64,000 bases of DNA from the NCBI GenBank assembly GCA_947034885.2, contig OX344749.2, forward strand, positions 1,118,501-1,182,500, given 5' to 3'. Of this stretch, positions 25,983 to 36,063 are shown one piece after another. The DNA is from Thuidium tamariscinum (Eukaryota; Streptophyta; Bryopsida; Hypnales; Thuidiaceae). Position numbers and translations under genes: made by a program. A model generated the notes under the pieces. That model had not been told where the DNA came from and did no database searches. It was given only the letters and a program-made list of their open reading frames with translations. The first letter of the stretch is position 1, and each line of letters starts with the position of its first letter.

Positions 25983-26650
25983 TTAGCGGTGAGGTTGTGG
26001 TAGCTTCGAGGCCCACAATTGGAGCCTCAACACTGCCTTTGGTGGAGGAGCTTCAATCTCGTCTTTCAAACCAGCCTCGATTAAGTCCAAATACCGCGCA
26101 TCTTCTTCACTCAAGGCTAGAAAATCCTTCACTTCATCAAGGATAGTCATCCATGAATCCAAGGTCGCCAACGTGCAAATTTCATTCTCCAAGTGTGATG
26201 CGTATGTCAAGTTTGGTGCTAGGCCTTACTTTTGGTTGCTTGGGGGCCATTAGTACAATGAGGTGTGCACCAAGCGCCTCTCTTCGCTAGTCCCCACCAA
26301 GCACATTTGAAATTGTTGCCCACAACTCAAGCACTTGAAGTGAGGCTACGAGAGACTCTTGTTATTATAGTATTGGAAGGGCGCATTGTTTGCCACTCTG
26401 TAACAATGACAGTCTCGCGGCAAGCCCCACAGTTCAGGTGGATCCACATTTTGCTGCTTACTAGAGGACCTGCCCTTAGGGTAGCCGTTGGAGTCCAAGG
26501 TGAAGAATTTTTGGCAATTGGAGCATTAGTACCGTGGTTGGTTTCACTTTCCATTGTTGTAATACTTAAACATGTTGTTAGCAGATTCCAAACCACCATG
26601 GTAGCAACGAGTGCAGCATGGCATGTGTGCCATCATATAGAATGCAAGCT
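25983..26650 (-). pseudogene. tandem Dof-like zinc-finger relic
   Basis: Reading one frame on the minus strand from about 26615 to 26285 gives two consecutive degenerate Dof-type modules. The first has C-x2-C, then FKYYNNGK, a stop, NQPRY, a stop, and CSNCQKFFT. The second has CHCYRVANNAPFQYYNNKSL, then a stop before PHFKCLSCGQQF. Dof domains are plant transcription-factor zinc fingers with C-x2-C-x21-C-x2-C and the signature YYNN...QPR(Y/H)FC..C..(Y/F)WT. At least three in-frame stops interrupt the conserved text, so this copy cannot make the protein. Further downstream in transcription (26210-25983) an open frame with DSWMTILDEVKDFLALSEED may be its tail. The 5' part appears cut off by the CACTA element that begins at 26654. 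Confidence 0.55.
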
Positions 26651-26653
26651 AGG

Positions 26654-27456
26654 CACTACACTAAAATTGATAAATAGTGTTGGTTGATAATTAGTGTTGT
26701 TCTCTACTTTTTACCACCAACACTATTTACCAACTTATGTCTAAGTAGTGTTGGAGCACTTAATTCTTGCTGTCAAAATCTAATTCTTCCTTAGTGTACC
26801 ATAGATTTTGTCCACAGATTTTGTTCTTCATTGGCCTTCCCTGTTTTTACCCTTCCTTGGACTAGGACTGTTTTGCCTTTCCTTGGACTAAGATAGATTT
26901 TGCCCGGGGGGAGGGGGGGGGGGGGTAATATACTCCGCCATTTCCCACCTTGATTTCAAACTCTCCCGGTTCCTTCTGCTTCCATTCAAAATTCCGATAC
27001 CTATATCTTTTTTTTTTGAGGTCTGAGATTTAACATTGGATGACAGCATTGGATTTGTCTTTCTCTCCTATTTCCTCTAAAAGATCGAGTTTTTTTTTTG
27101 GCACCACTTTTTCCCCAACCATTGAAACATTTTTTTACTATCATTCCATCATTTTTTATAGTCTTTCAAATATTTTTTACTATCATTCTCACATTTTTTA
27201 CAACGCTCTACCTGCATTTGGTAGTACCAATCCCATGAAAATTTTACAGGCCACATCACTCATTGCCAAAGCCAATTGGGCAAAAGGAGCACTATTCTTC
27301 GAAAGTCAGACCAAATCTCAGCAAAGAAGTTTTACTATATAGCTAAAATAGTGTTAGATTGAGTTAATAATGATCTAACACTAACCTTGCAAATCACAAT
27401 TAGTATTAGCTCGACTAATTAGCGTTGCCAACACTATTTACCAATTTTAGTGTAGT
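26654..27456. mobile_element. non-autonomous CACTA element, ~0.8 kb
   Basis: The left end CACTACACTAAAATTG is mirrored by the right end CAATTTTAGTGTAGTC, with one terminal mismatch. Subterminal copies of TAGTGTTGG or CCAACACTA recur at both ends, as in plant CACTA (En/Spm) transposons. No transposase frame is present. The interior contains an unusual G-rich run at about 26905-26927. The flanking triplets (AGG, ATC) do not match, so a 3-bp duplication is not evident. Confidence 0.75.
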
Positions 27457-28676
27457 CATCACAGACAAAATTAAAGAAGAAGCTATGCCTAAATGGCTAT
27501 AGGAGGTAGTCAGATCTAATTAAGATGAAGAACACAAGAAGAGTGAAGGAATCAACGAGCCCAACAATTGAAGAGCACAAAAACCAAGAGGAACAAAAGA
27601 TTAGTTAAATAGAAGTACAAGCAAAGTGATATTTTATGAGAGTATGAGAATGATCTTCAAATTAGAAATGGAATATATATTTGAAAACAATTCCATTTAC
27701 ACAAAGAAGATTTTAAATTAACTAAAAAAAAAGAATGTGAAAGAAAAAAATTAAATTAAAAATAATAAAAGTTAAAAAATTAAATTAAATTAAAAGTAGC
27801 AAAAGTTAAATTTTAAAATAAAAAAAGTTAAAAAAGTTAAAAAGTAAATTAAATTAAAAGTAAAAAATAAATAAATAAAATAATTTTTAATCAAAATGAA
27901 ATTAATTAACTTTGTTATATTTTTCAAAGTATATCAAACTTCAAAAATTGATCTATTGAAATCATTTCAATAATGGAATAGACATCAAATATGAGATGTT
28001 ATGAAACATATAAATAAATAAAATATATAGAGAATTTTTATAATTTATACATATAAATATAAAATTGTTATTTTATTTATTTAATGTTAGTGCAAGATTT
28101 TTTAAATATAAAATATTTTATATTTAAAAAATAAACTTTGTTTATTATTTGTATTGTTAGGCACTATATTTTGTATTTTGATCTAGAATATTTGTCCACA
28201 TATGATTAATTAATGAATTTAATTTGGTAGTAGGAATTGACAATCCTTATTGGAAGTGGTATTTAGACATGATTTTTGATAATTGTTGTCTTTATTTTTA
28301 TTTGTAAGTAAATCTAAATTAAAATCTTCAAGAATATGAATAAGACATATTGTTGGCACTTTAATAATTAGTTCTTTTATAATTTTAAGAAACATTGATA
28401 TAGAAGTAGAATGAGATCAATAAATAGTAATTATGTGAATAGCACTTTGAGTGTTTTGATCAAATGTTGCTACTATAAATTTAGATCCATTGTGATTTTT
28501 TTTGTAGCTGTTGAATATGTTATGTTTGTATTGTATAGCAAAAGTAGACCATGTTTGTCAAATATATGTATATAGTTGTACTTAAACGTATCTATAAATT
28601 GTGATACTTCTTGAGCAAATTTTATTCTAGTTTCTTAGAGACATAATATGTAGGATGATTGAAGATTATGATTACT
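27457..28676. other. AT-rich intergenic DNA
   Basis: This is very AT-rich, with TTAAATTAAA-type simple sequence at about 27.7-27.9 kb. No gene, RNA or clear transposon end was recognised. Confidence 0.5.
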
Positions 28677-28982
28677 CATAAGAGGTTTTTTCAAGATGAC
28701 AAGAGACTATTTCAGCCTTGTTCCCCAATCTATGGACCAGCCATTGCTAGTCACATTAAAAAATTATTAAAAAATTAAAAAAAATTAAAAAATTAAAAAT
28801 AATCATAATAAAAAATATTTTAATTTTTTTTTTAAAATTTAATAAATTTAAATTTAATAAAATGTTATTATTTGATGAGGCAGTCTCTATGTTACATCAA
28901 ATCACTTGCTAGGATAGTTTTTAGTGAATTCCTATAGTCTAAGAACTTGCAATCTCCCAATAAGGCCAGAAAACCTCTTATG
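28677..28982. mobile_element. MITE, ~306 bp
   Basis: The left end CATAAGAGGTTTTTTC and the right end, whose reverse complement is CATAAGAGGTTTTCTGG, are terminal inverted repeats. The interior is AT-rich. The end AGAACTTGCAATCTCCC resembles text at 2.3 kb, and the left subterminal GAGACTATTTCAGCC...TTCCCCAATC resembles the elements at 30.6 and 2.57 kb. It abuts the C-terminal end of the helicase relic. Confidence 0.65.
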
Positions 28983-29820
28983 TTGTATGACATCTTGATG
29001 TTTTGATAAAGAATTAGCATTGATGCTTTGAATGATTATATGTGAATAGCGCATGGTTTTCAACATTGATACGTGTAAGTTCCATTTTGTTGTTGACTTC
29101 AATCTTTCCATTTTTGAAAAAACTAAATTATTCACATAAAAGTTTGACACGGTTAATGGATGCAATAAATACAATTTTTCTTTTGTTCTAATATGTGACA
29201 TTGAAGTAGAATATGAAAGCCCATACTTGTTGACACCTTTTGGATTAAATGCCATTTCATCTAAAGATAAACCTTGAGAACGATGAATGGTTCATGCAGT
29301 TGCTAATTGTATTGAAAATTGAATGTGAGCTAGTAATGAAATGTGTTTGGGTTTGTCCAAATATTATTTTTTTTGTTAATGCTTCAATAGGTATTCATGA
29401 TGATGCAATACTTTTGTCTTTATACAAATGAGCATTTGCTAAACATGTTAAAGTTCCAACTTTTGCATTTAAAAAATCTATCAAAATAATTTTTCTTGAA
29501 TTTGTGGTGATTAATGTCTTAAGAACACCATCTACTCCATTAACCAAACTATCATGAGTAGGATAATTTCCTGCACAGAGTTCTACTAGCATGTGTTTTT
29601 CTACTTTTACTACTGTATGTAATCTGGTACTTTTGCTAGGATCATTTGGAATTTGAAATGATCTAAACAAAGAACGGTGTTGGATATCAATTGCATATGT
29701 AGGTCCTTTAACTTGATCAAACTTTTTTATGTTGTGTGCCATTATGTCTTTATTCATGTAAAACAAATGAAGAATAGTGAAATCATTTGAAAATGGTTCC
29801 AAGCACAATGAATTCATCAT
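28983..29820 (-). pseudogene. PIF1/Helitron-type helicase relic
   Basis: The minus-strand reading shows the C-terminal half of a PIF1-like helicase of the kind carried by Helitrons. Blocks are LEPFSNDFTILHLFYMNKD and IMAHNIKKFDQVKGPTYAID, then SLVNGVDGVLKTL, then TIHRSQGLSLDEMAFNP, then GLSYSTSMSHIRTKEKLYLL. These correspond to the late helicase motifs (the family pattern is roughly LVNG..G..., TIHKSQG...LD, Y.ALSR....LYLL). An in-frame TGA interrupts the fifth motif just before TIHRSQG (near 29300), and a frame change lies between the two open stretches (about 29400-29300). Upstream continuation is cut by the inverted-repeat element at 29825-30472; possible further homology appears beyond 30480. 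I see no Rep/HUH domain or Helitron ends. Confidence 0.65.
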
Positions 29821-29824
29821 ATTA

Positions 29825-30472
29825 ACCCCTAACTACCCAAGGCACTAGAATTTAGTGTTTGCAAAACTTCGAAGTTCAATAAAACCTCATCAACTTGTTG
29901 TTTTTAGTAATTTGTATTTTTGGAAAGTTCTTCTAGAAGTCTAGTTTTAGTGTCAAAAATCCGATCTAAAAAATGAATGATAGTGATTTTTCTATACAAG
30001 ATTTTGTGCAAGGGTACCCCTTGCAATCTTGACTTTCCGTAGTGTTGAGCACTCTTAAAAATGAGCCTCAAATACACTAAATCCTGGAGAAAAAATTACA
30101 TTCAAAATTCATTTATAAAAATTGTAGAGTAGATTTTGAGGAGCCATAAATTGATTGGAGTTATGCATGTTAGGCCCTTTCACCTCATATTTTTTTGGTT
30201 ACCAAATTTTTAGATTTAACTTGCAAAAAGAGGATAGAAACACTTTACATCACTTTTGCAATTTTAACACCTTCATGGTCAAAGATTATAATCTTTCACT
30301 CCATAAGTGCTATTGTTTTTGTTTTTTTCCCTATGCAATTTGTAACACGTCTAGTTTGAATTTGTATGGTTACATTAAAAAAAAATTGATACAACTTATC
30401 AAAATCTTGGCATTTTGTACAACTTAAAGCAAATTTCAAGAAGCTCAAAACAGGCCTTGGGCACTTAGGGGT
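29825..30472. mobile_element. TA-flanked inverted-repeat element
   Basis: The left end ACCCCTAACTACCCAAGGC is matched by the inverse of the right end, ACCCCTAAGTGCCCAAGGC. TA lies immediately outside both ends (29823-29824 and 30473-30474), as expected for Tc1/mariner-type insertion, although TA is common in this DNA. It is about 648 bp and has no transposase. It appears to split the helicase relic. Confidence 0.6.
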
Positions 30473-30620
30473 TAACATCTACAATGGTATGACATGCTTT
30501 TCAAAACCTATTCAATATGTTAGTAAACATTAGATCATTTGGGCACATTACAATAGTTAGTTCATAACATTGTATTCATTCATGTAAAAAGTAGTGGGGG
30601 GCTAAAGAATTTAATGTATT

Positions 30621-31657
30621 GTAAAAGGTTTTTTCGGGGCTCTGAGAGATTGTTTCAGTCCCATTTTTCAATCTATGAACCAATCACTCCTGGTTAGATT
30701 AAAAAATAATTAAATTAAAAAATATATAAATATATAAATATTAAATTTTTTTTATATATATATATATATGATATTAAAAATAATAATTAAATATTTTTAT
30801 CCGATGTGTCAATCTTTTAGCCACATCAATTTGCTTTTATGGAAAATTTCAGTACGTTGCACAACATTGTAAGAAACACTTACCAATTTTGTTTCAAAAT
30901 GGCCTATTTTGATGAGTCTCGTGACTTTTGGAATAAATTTTTTATAAATACAATAAAATATGGATAATTTGAAGAGCAATGAGAATATTGTGTCTCTTAA
31001 AATTCAGACTTAAGAAAATTTAACTCTAAAAGTTATGTACAAAAAAAGCACTATAAAAAATATAATGAAAATAGACACTTTGATGTCTAATTTTTTAAAA
31101 ATAGTAAAAAAATTCAAAAAATAAAATAAAATCTCATTTTTTTCTAACCTTAAGATGCTTCTCTTCATCTATTTTCATCTTTGAGAAAAATATTCTGTGT
31201 TCTCTACAAGTGTACCTTAACACTGTACTTTGAACACATGTGGAAGGTAGATGATTTACTATTTTTTGGAAATTTCTTTGTCATCTAGTGTAACTTTAGA
31301 AAATGTCTTTGCATGCCAATTTTGAGCTTAAAATTTGCATTTTGGGTCAAAAATAGGACTAAAATCCCCCTAAATGACCAAAGTAGACATCCAATTGGAG
31401 GTTGTTTAAAATAGTAAAATAATTTTCAAAATTTTCAAAAAATTACATTACTTCTGGAACTCTTATGTGTACCTTCATTTCAAGTTTTGCGTGGATTGGA
31501 CAAAGGACACAAAGTTATGAGAGTAAAAAAACATCTATCCAAGGTGGGGACAAAAAATAGGACAAGTGATTCTTACAATCACCCTAGGGCAGATTATAGT
31601 GAGTTCCCACAATTCTGAAACTTGTGGTCTTTCAATGTAGCTAAAAAACTTCTTATG
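30621..31657. mobile_element. MITE split by a nested MITE
   Basis: The left part (AAAAGGTTTTTTCGGGG, GAGAGATTGTTTCAGTCCC, CAATCTATGAACCA) matches the element at 28677. The right part (ATAGTGAGTTCC...ACTTCTTATG) matches that element's right end. Between them sits the unrelated element at 30861-31584. Removing it restores a ~310-bp copy of the outer family. It is non-coding. Confidence 0.6.
30861..31584. mobile_element. nested MITE copy
   Basis: The right end GGACAAGTGATTCTTACAATCACCC is the inverse of the left end (ATTGTAAGAAACACTTACC), whose first bases are decayed. Internal text TGTGTTCTCTACAAGTGTACCTT is shared with the copy at 5.33-5.85 kb. It sits inside another MITE. Confidence 0.65.
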
Positions 31658-32863
31658 AGTTTGTTTTTTGGAAGACCTATTTATCTTTAACTAGAAGCAC
31701 TTGATAAAAATCACTACAAACTATGACGTCTAGTTTACCAAAAATTTGTTTTGAACAAGCTTAATAGAACGAAGTCTTTGAAGGTGAGTTCAAGAAAGAC
31801 CGGTCCTATTCCATGTGACAATTGAAGTGACATTGTTGTTTCTTGCAATAACTTTTGATGCATGAATCCTTTAAGTTTGAAATTTTTATTAGAGATGCCT
31901 AATTTGATGTTAATTAGATCCCTTATTTTTTGAGGAGCAAACAACTATGTCAAGAGGTTTCTTGACCTTTGGTAACATTGGCTCATTTTTCAAGTAAGAT
32001 AGATACTAAATGTTCCTTATAATAGAGGAACTTTTATCAATATAAAGTCTCCACCCATTTGGTCATAAACCAATAAAGCTTCTTGAAGTGTAGCCATAGC
32101 TAGTTTCATTTATTGTACACAATGCCACTGAAAGCAATCTTCATTCAAGTGATGAAGCTATTTTACACCCATAGACATATTAAATGAAATATGAAAAATA
32201 TAGATGATAATTCATTGACCTAGGTAGATACATTCATTCAAATATAGAGATATTGTCTAAAAAAAAATTGTAGTGATATAGCAATGTCATCCATTGATAG
32301 AGGATATATAGAACAACTTAAAGTTTCTTCTAGTCTTGACTTTGGTGATTCACCACATATGCAAAATATCTAAAAATAAATTGTCAAATATTGTATCAAA
32401 AGTTGTTTGTTTGGCTATTGAGTGATTATTCTAAAAAAATCCTTAATATTAGTTTCTTTTATGTATAATACTCATCTACTTTAAGTACAATAGATGACAA
32501 ATCAATGAAAATTTACCTCAAAAGAAACTTGTATGAGTGCTTAGCATGAGTTTATGTACTCTACTTGCATGCCCTTCCAAAGTGAATGTCTCTCCATTTT
32601 TGGCAAAATTTTAAATTTCACTTCAACATGCCTTCTCCTCAGTCTAATTGCCAAAACACCCACATTATTCCTTCATCCAAAACTGCAGTCAGTTCTTGCT
32701 AAATTGGAATAAGTAGCGATTGTGCGTGCTCATACCTTAAGGTGCGCCTGGAACTCCGGGAAGGCTGTACAAGAAATTTATTCCATCCTCCACGATATAG
32801 GAGCCTCCACAATTCCGACCAACAAGCTACACAAATGTTCCAAGGAATACAAGTCTTCTAATT
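31658..32863. other. AT-rich intergenic DNA
   Basis: No gene is supported. Short ORFs have no domain and composition is repeat-like until about 32.7 kb, where GC content rises towards the 3' side of the phospholipase gene. Confidence 0.45.
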
Positions 32864-33118
32864 CTCTACTGGCACCCACTATCAGTGTTGTTGGCATCTA
32901 CATTCTACTTCACCTCTATTCAACAAACCAAATCGTCGCAGCAATGAACACAGACTACGTTACAATTCAGGCAGACAGAGCAACAATCCTAACTCTCTAC
33001 TGGCACCCACTATCAGCATCTACATTCTCACTGTTAAACCTCCAATCAGCAAAGCAAATCGTCGTTGTAATGACCACAGACTATGTTACAATTCAGACAG
33101 ACAGGGCAACGATCCACC
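32864..33118. repeat. ~131-bp direct duplication
   Basis: CTCTACTGGCACCCACTATC occurs at 32864 and again at 32995, followed in both copies by related text ending in ACAGACTACGTTACAATTCA or ACAGACTATGTTACAATTCA. The apparent 141-aa plus-strand ORF here is a translation of this duplication. It lies just downstream of the phospholipase stop, probably in or near its 3' end. Confidence 0.65.
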
Positions 33119-33194
33119 TCGAACGGGGCGACATTATCAATGTTTGACACCGTGAAGGGCAAACCCGAATCTAGGATGAATGCCTGCTTTCCCT

Positions 33195-34685
33195 CTACGC
33201 AGCTGCTGTCGGCGGCACCAACTGCAAGTTATTCCTCGCCATCGTCACCCCAATGCAAGCGTCCACAAAATCAGGATCGGCAAAGTCCTCGGAGAAGATC
33301 TGCAGCCGGTCCCCCAGCCCTTCCTTGAACACCTCCGCCAGAAACAGACGGGCATAGCCTCGAATCCGGTTGGTCACGGGATACACGCACAACACGGGCC
33401 CCGTGACCTGAGGGGTGGCCGTGTTCTCCACCCGGTAGAAGTACGTCCTCTGATCGTTCGGCGGCTGCTTCTGCAAGTTGGTGATGTTGGCGGTAAATTT
33501 CGTCATCGGAAGGTCCGTGTCGACCCAGTTGTCCTTCAGGAAGCCGGAGCTCCACAAGGGGGACCCTGGGGACGGCGCCGGCGCTTGCCTGCAGTCCACC
33601 ATTAGCACAAATTAATGGTGACTGCACACATTTGAGTCAGAAGCGTAAGTCCTTGGAGAATTTAGTCAAAGAAGCAAATTGCGAGGACGATGAGCCGAAA
33701 TGATATTCATTTGGTCCCAGATAAGATTATCACAGTTAGCACAAGTTGCTGAGAACGGGTAGTCTGTAGCAGCGGCGACCTTGCCAATGGCGCCTGATGA
33801 ATCTCCTGGCGCACCCTGCCGGGCATGATGTAATTCTCCCGGCAATAGCGACCAAGGTCGCCGCTGCTACAGGTGTCCCGCTGAGAACACTGCAGAATGT
33901 GCTAAAATCTTAGCACACGGCTGTTATTCAAATTTTTGTAGCAAGATTGAAGCAACTTTGATAGAAGCAGCGTTGCTTAATTTAGCCACATTTGTGAACC
34001 CTGAAATTTCATCCACTATGAGCCATTACTGAACGTCAGTAAGTAAGTTGGTGTGCACAGAATTATTGAAAAATATGACAACATGACTGACATGAACAAG
34101 CTTGCTTGCTTGCCTTGGCTTCCAAATGCAGAAGACGCGCTTGGGGAGCAGCTCGATCAAGGGTCGGTTGAAGAAGCTTGCGTCCTGCGGAATCAAGTGC
34201 TCCCCGAGCTGCTCGATGAGCCACGCATCGAACGCGGGTGGGTCTTGGTAGCTGAACTCGGTTCGAATCTCCAGGATGACGAACTCGCTCTTGGTCTCCG
34301 CTAAGAATCGCTTGAGGTCGTTAATGACGACGTCCACGAGGTAGGACTTGAGGATGCCATGGCAGACTTTGCGGTCTTGTTGGACGCGCACGTCGACCAC
34401 GCGGATGCCGATGCAAAGCTGGTCGTAGACGGAGAGCTTCTGACATTGCGCGAAGGGGCGCGAGATTCCAGGCAAGCCGATCTTGTTGGTGGCGGAGTCG
34501 TGGGTTCCCGGCCAGACGACGTCGCGCACCTTTAGACTCTGGAGAGGCAGAGTGGACATCCATTCTTTAGGGTTGGGGTGGTGGAAATCGCTCCCCGGAA
34601 AGGCCACTTCGCTCACGCCCACCTTCTCCTTCAGCTGCCGCTTCTCGCCTTGCACAAGCTTCTCCTTCGACACCTGCGCCCCCAT
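33195..34685 (-). CDS. PI-PLC X-domain-containing protein
   Basis: This is a single-X-domain phosphodiesterase-like protein of the plant PI-PLC X-domain family (bacterial PI-PLC fold). There are two exons, 34685-34114 and 33588-33195, giving 321 aa. Visible features are WPGTHDSAT with catalytic-type His62 and KVCHGIL with His109, then the family C-terminus: SPGSPLWSSGFLKDNWVDTD, FYRVENTATPQ and ADPDFVDACIGVTMARNN. The protein starts MGAQVSK, a good N-myristoylation signal (Gly2, Ser6, Lys7), suggesting membrane attachment; no signal peptide is seen. This is why I prefer ATG 34685 to the longer upstream frame (34874), whose extra 63 residues are not family-like. The exon join needs a GC donor (CCAAG|GCAAGC at 34113). 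The intron carries a Mutator-type MITE. It lacks C2 and Y domains, so it is not a canonical phosphoinositide-specific PLC. Confidence 0.88.
33757..33879. mobile_element. Mutator-type MITE with 9-bp TSD
   Basis: This is a 123-bp GC-rich element in the phospholipase intron. Both ends carry the same 20-bp inverted repeat, CTGTAGCAGCGGCGACCTTG (33764-33783 and its inverse 33853-33872), preceded by GGG at the tips. GCTGAGAAC flanks it directly on both sides (33748-33756 and 33880-33888), a perfect 9-bp target duplication as made by Mutator-like transposases. The intact TIRs and TSD indicate a fairly recent insertion. Confidence 0.85.
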
Positions 34686-36063
34686 TGAATTAATTTGCCA
34701 CCTGCCATTCGAAAACACCACCTCATTGTTACGAAAAAGGGTAACTACACTAGATTCGAGGTTCGGGACTCCGTTTCCGCTTACTAGTTTTGCGTTTTTG
34801 CTCTGTTCAAATTGCAAAAAAATGATGGAAAAGATTGAAATGGACGCTGAGCTAAAGAGAAAGAACGTGCTCAATTATACCTACAACACCCGGTGCTCAA
34901 TTTGACAACTCAACACATTGCGACGGCTGAATCTTTCGAGATGTTTTCGTGCGAGATTCGAGCCACGCCGCTCAAAATTGGGTGGCAGTAGCTAGGGGTG
35001 GACATTTCGGCAGAAAAAGACACTCACCAAAGACCTTCGTCTACTCCAGAGCTGCCAAAAATTGACGTTCTCCGACGTCGCCCACTCTAGTCCTGCAGCT
35101 AGTTTAGCTCTGTACGGCGCCTCTCGAAGTGCTGCGACGTATGCAGAGGAAAGTGGCATTCAATAGCCAGCTTCAGGGAAAGACTCCGTCAAGCTCTGGT
35201 CACCGAATCCCAAAAAAACCGTTTCCAGACGTCAGGCTGGAGAATCAGTGAAGCCGGCCAACCCCGTCCCCACCAGCGCCCCAAATCTCCCGCAACAACC
35301 AAGTTCTAAGTACGAGTTCGTTCTTCAGCCCCAAATCATCCAGATTACACTCGTCAAGGGTCGTAAGCTCTACATCGACACCGAAAGGATTCCACAGCGC
35401 TCGAAAACAGGATCTGCATAAAAAATCCGAATAGTACTGCAATAAAGGATTCCACACTATTTTAGACCAGTTTCCCCATGATCATTTCCCAGCGCGCTTC
35501 AGTTCTGCCCAAAATTTTTACGTGTCCACCTCATTCCAGCACATGCCCCACTGGCTGTTCTGATGTCAATAATACAGGACTGAAGCAGGTCGAGATCATA
35601 TCATGAACCGTGTAAAGCTCTAATACGCTTACCAGTAACTAATCTTGTATGCTTGTGAGGGCCGGGGGTGCCAAGTGGCCAGTCGTAACTAGGGAACTAA
35701 CTTCCGCGTGGCATACATTCCCACTCTTCGGATTTGGGTGTCAGGATGAAAGAACAGCACTTGGGAAATTATTCTGAGTTTGCAACTATGAGGATCCACG
35801 TGGATATTTAGGAATCAATTACCGGTACTGTACTGTAATCCTGTTTAGCACCCTCACTTTCAGAGTTTCTGTTTGTCAGCTCTCTTTCAGTTTCACAATC
35901 CATCCATTTCTTACTGTGGGATAACTTTAGGGTAGAGTTCAGTACCGGGAATTCAGCAACCAGAGAGATAACACTGAAGACCCGTCGGTTCGAGTTGCAG
36001 GGCTTTGTTATGTGAAGAATTAGCGAGTGCATTGGGTGGTGGAAAAGCCCTTGTAGTGCAACA
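34686..36063. promoter_or_regulatory. shared upstream region, PLC and DUF3429 genes
   Basis: These 1.38 kb separate two genes pointing away from each other, so both promoters lie here. The first part may hold a leader of the phospholipase gene. No protein-coding block was recognised; specific elements cannot be assigned by eye. Confidence 0.4.

Noticed and set aside
32722-33147. 141-aa ORF with internal repeat
   Set aside because: It is explained by a ~131-bp DNA duplication; no domain or splice context, and it lies at the 3' side of the PLC gene.
34686-34874. 63-residue N-terminal extension of the PLC protein
   Set aside because: The extension is not family-like, and the internal ATG 34685 gives a strong myristoylation signal right before conserved sequence.
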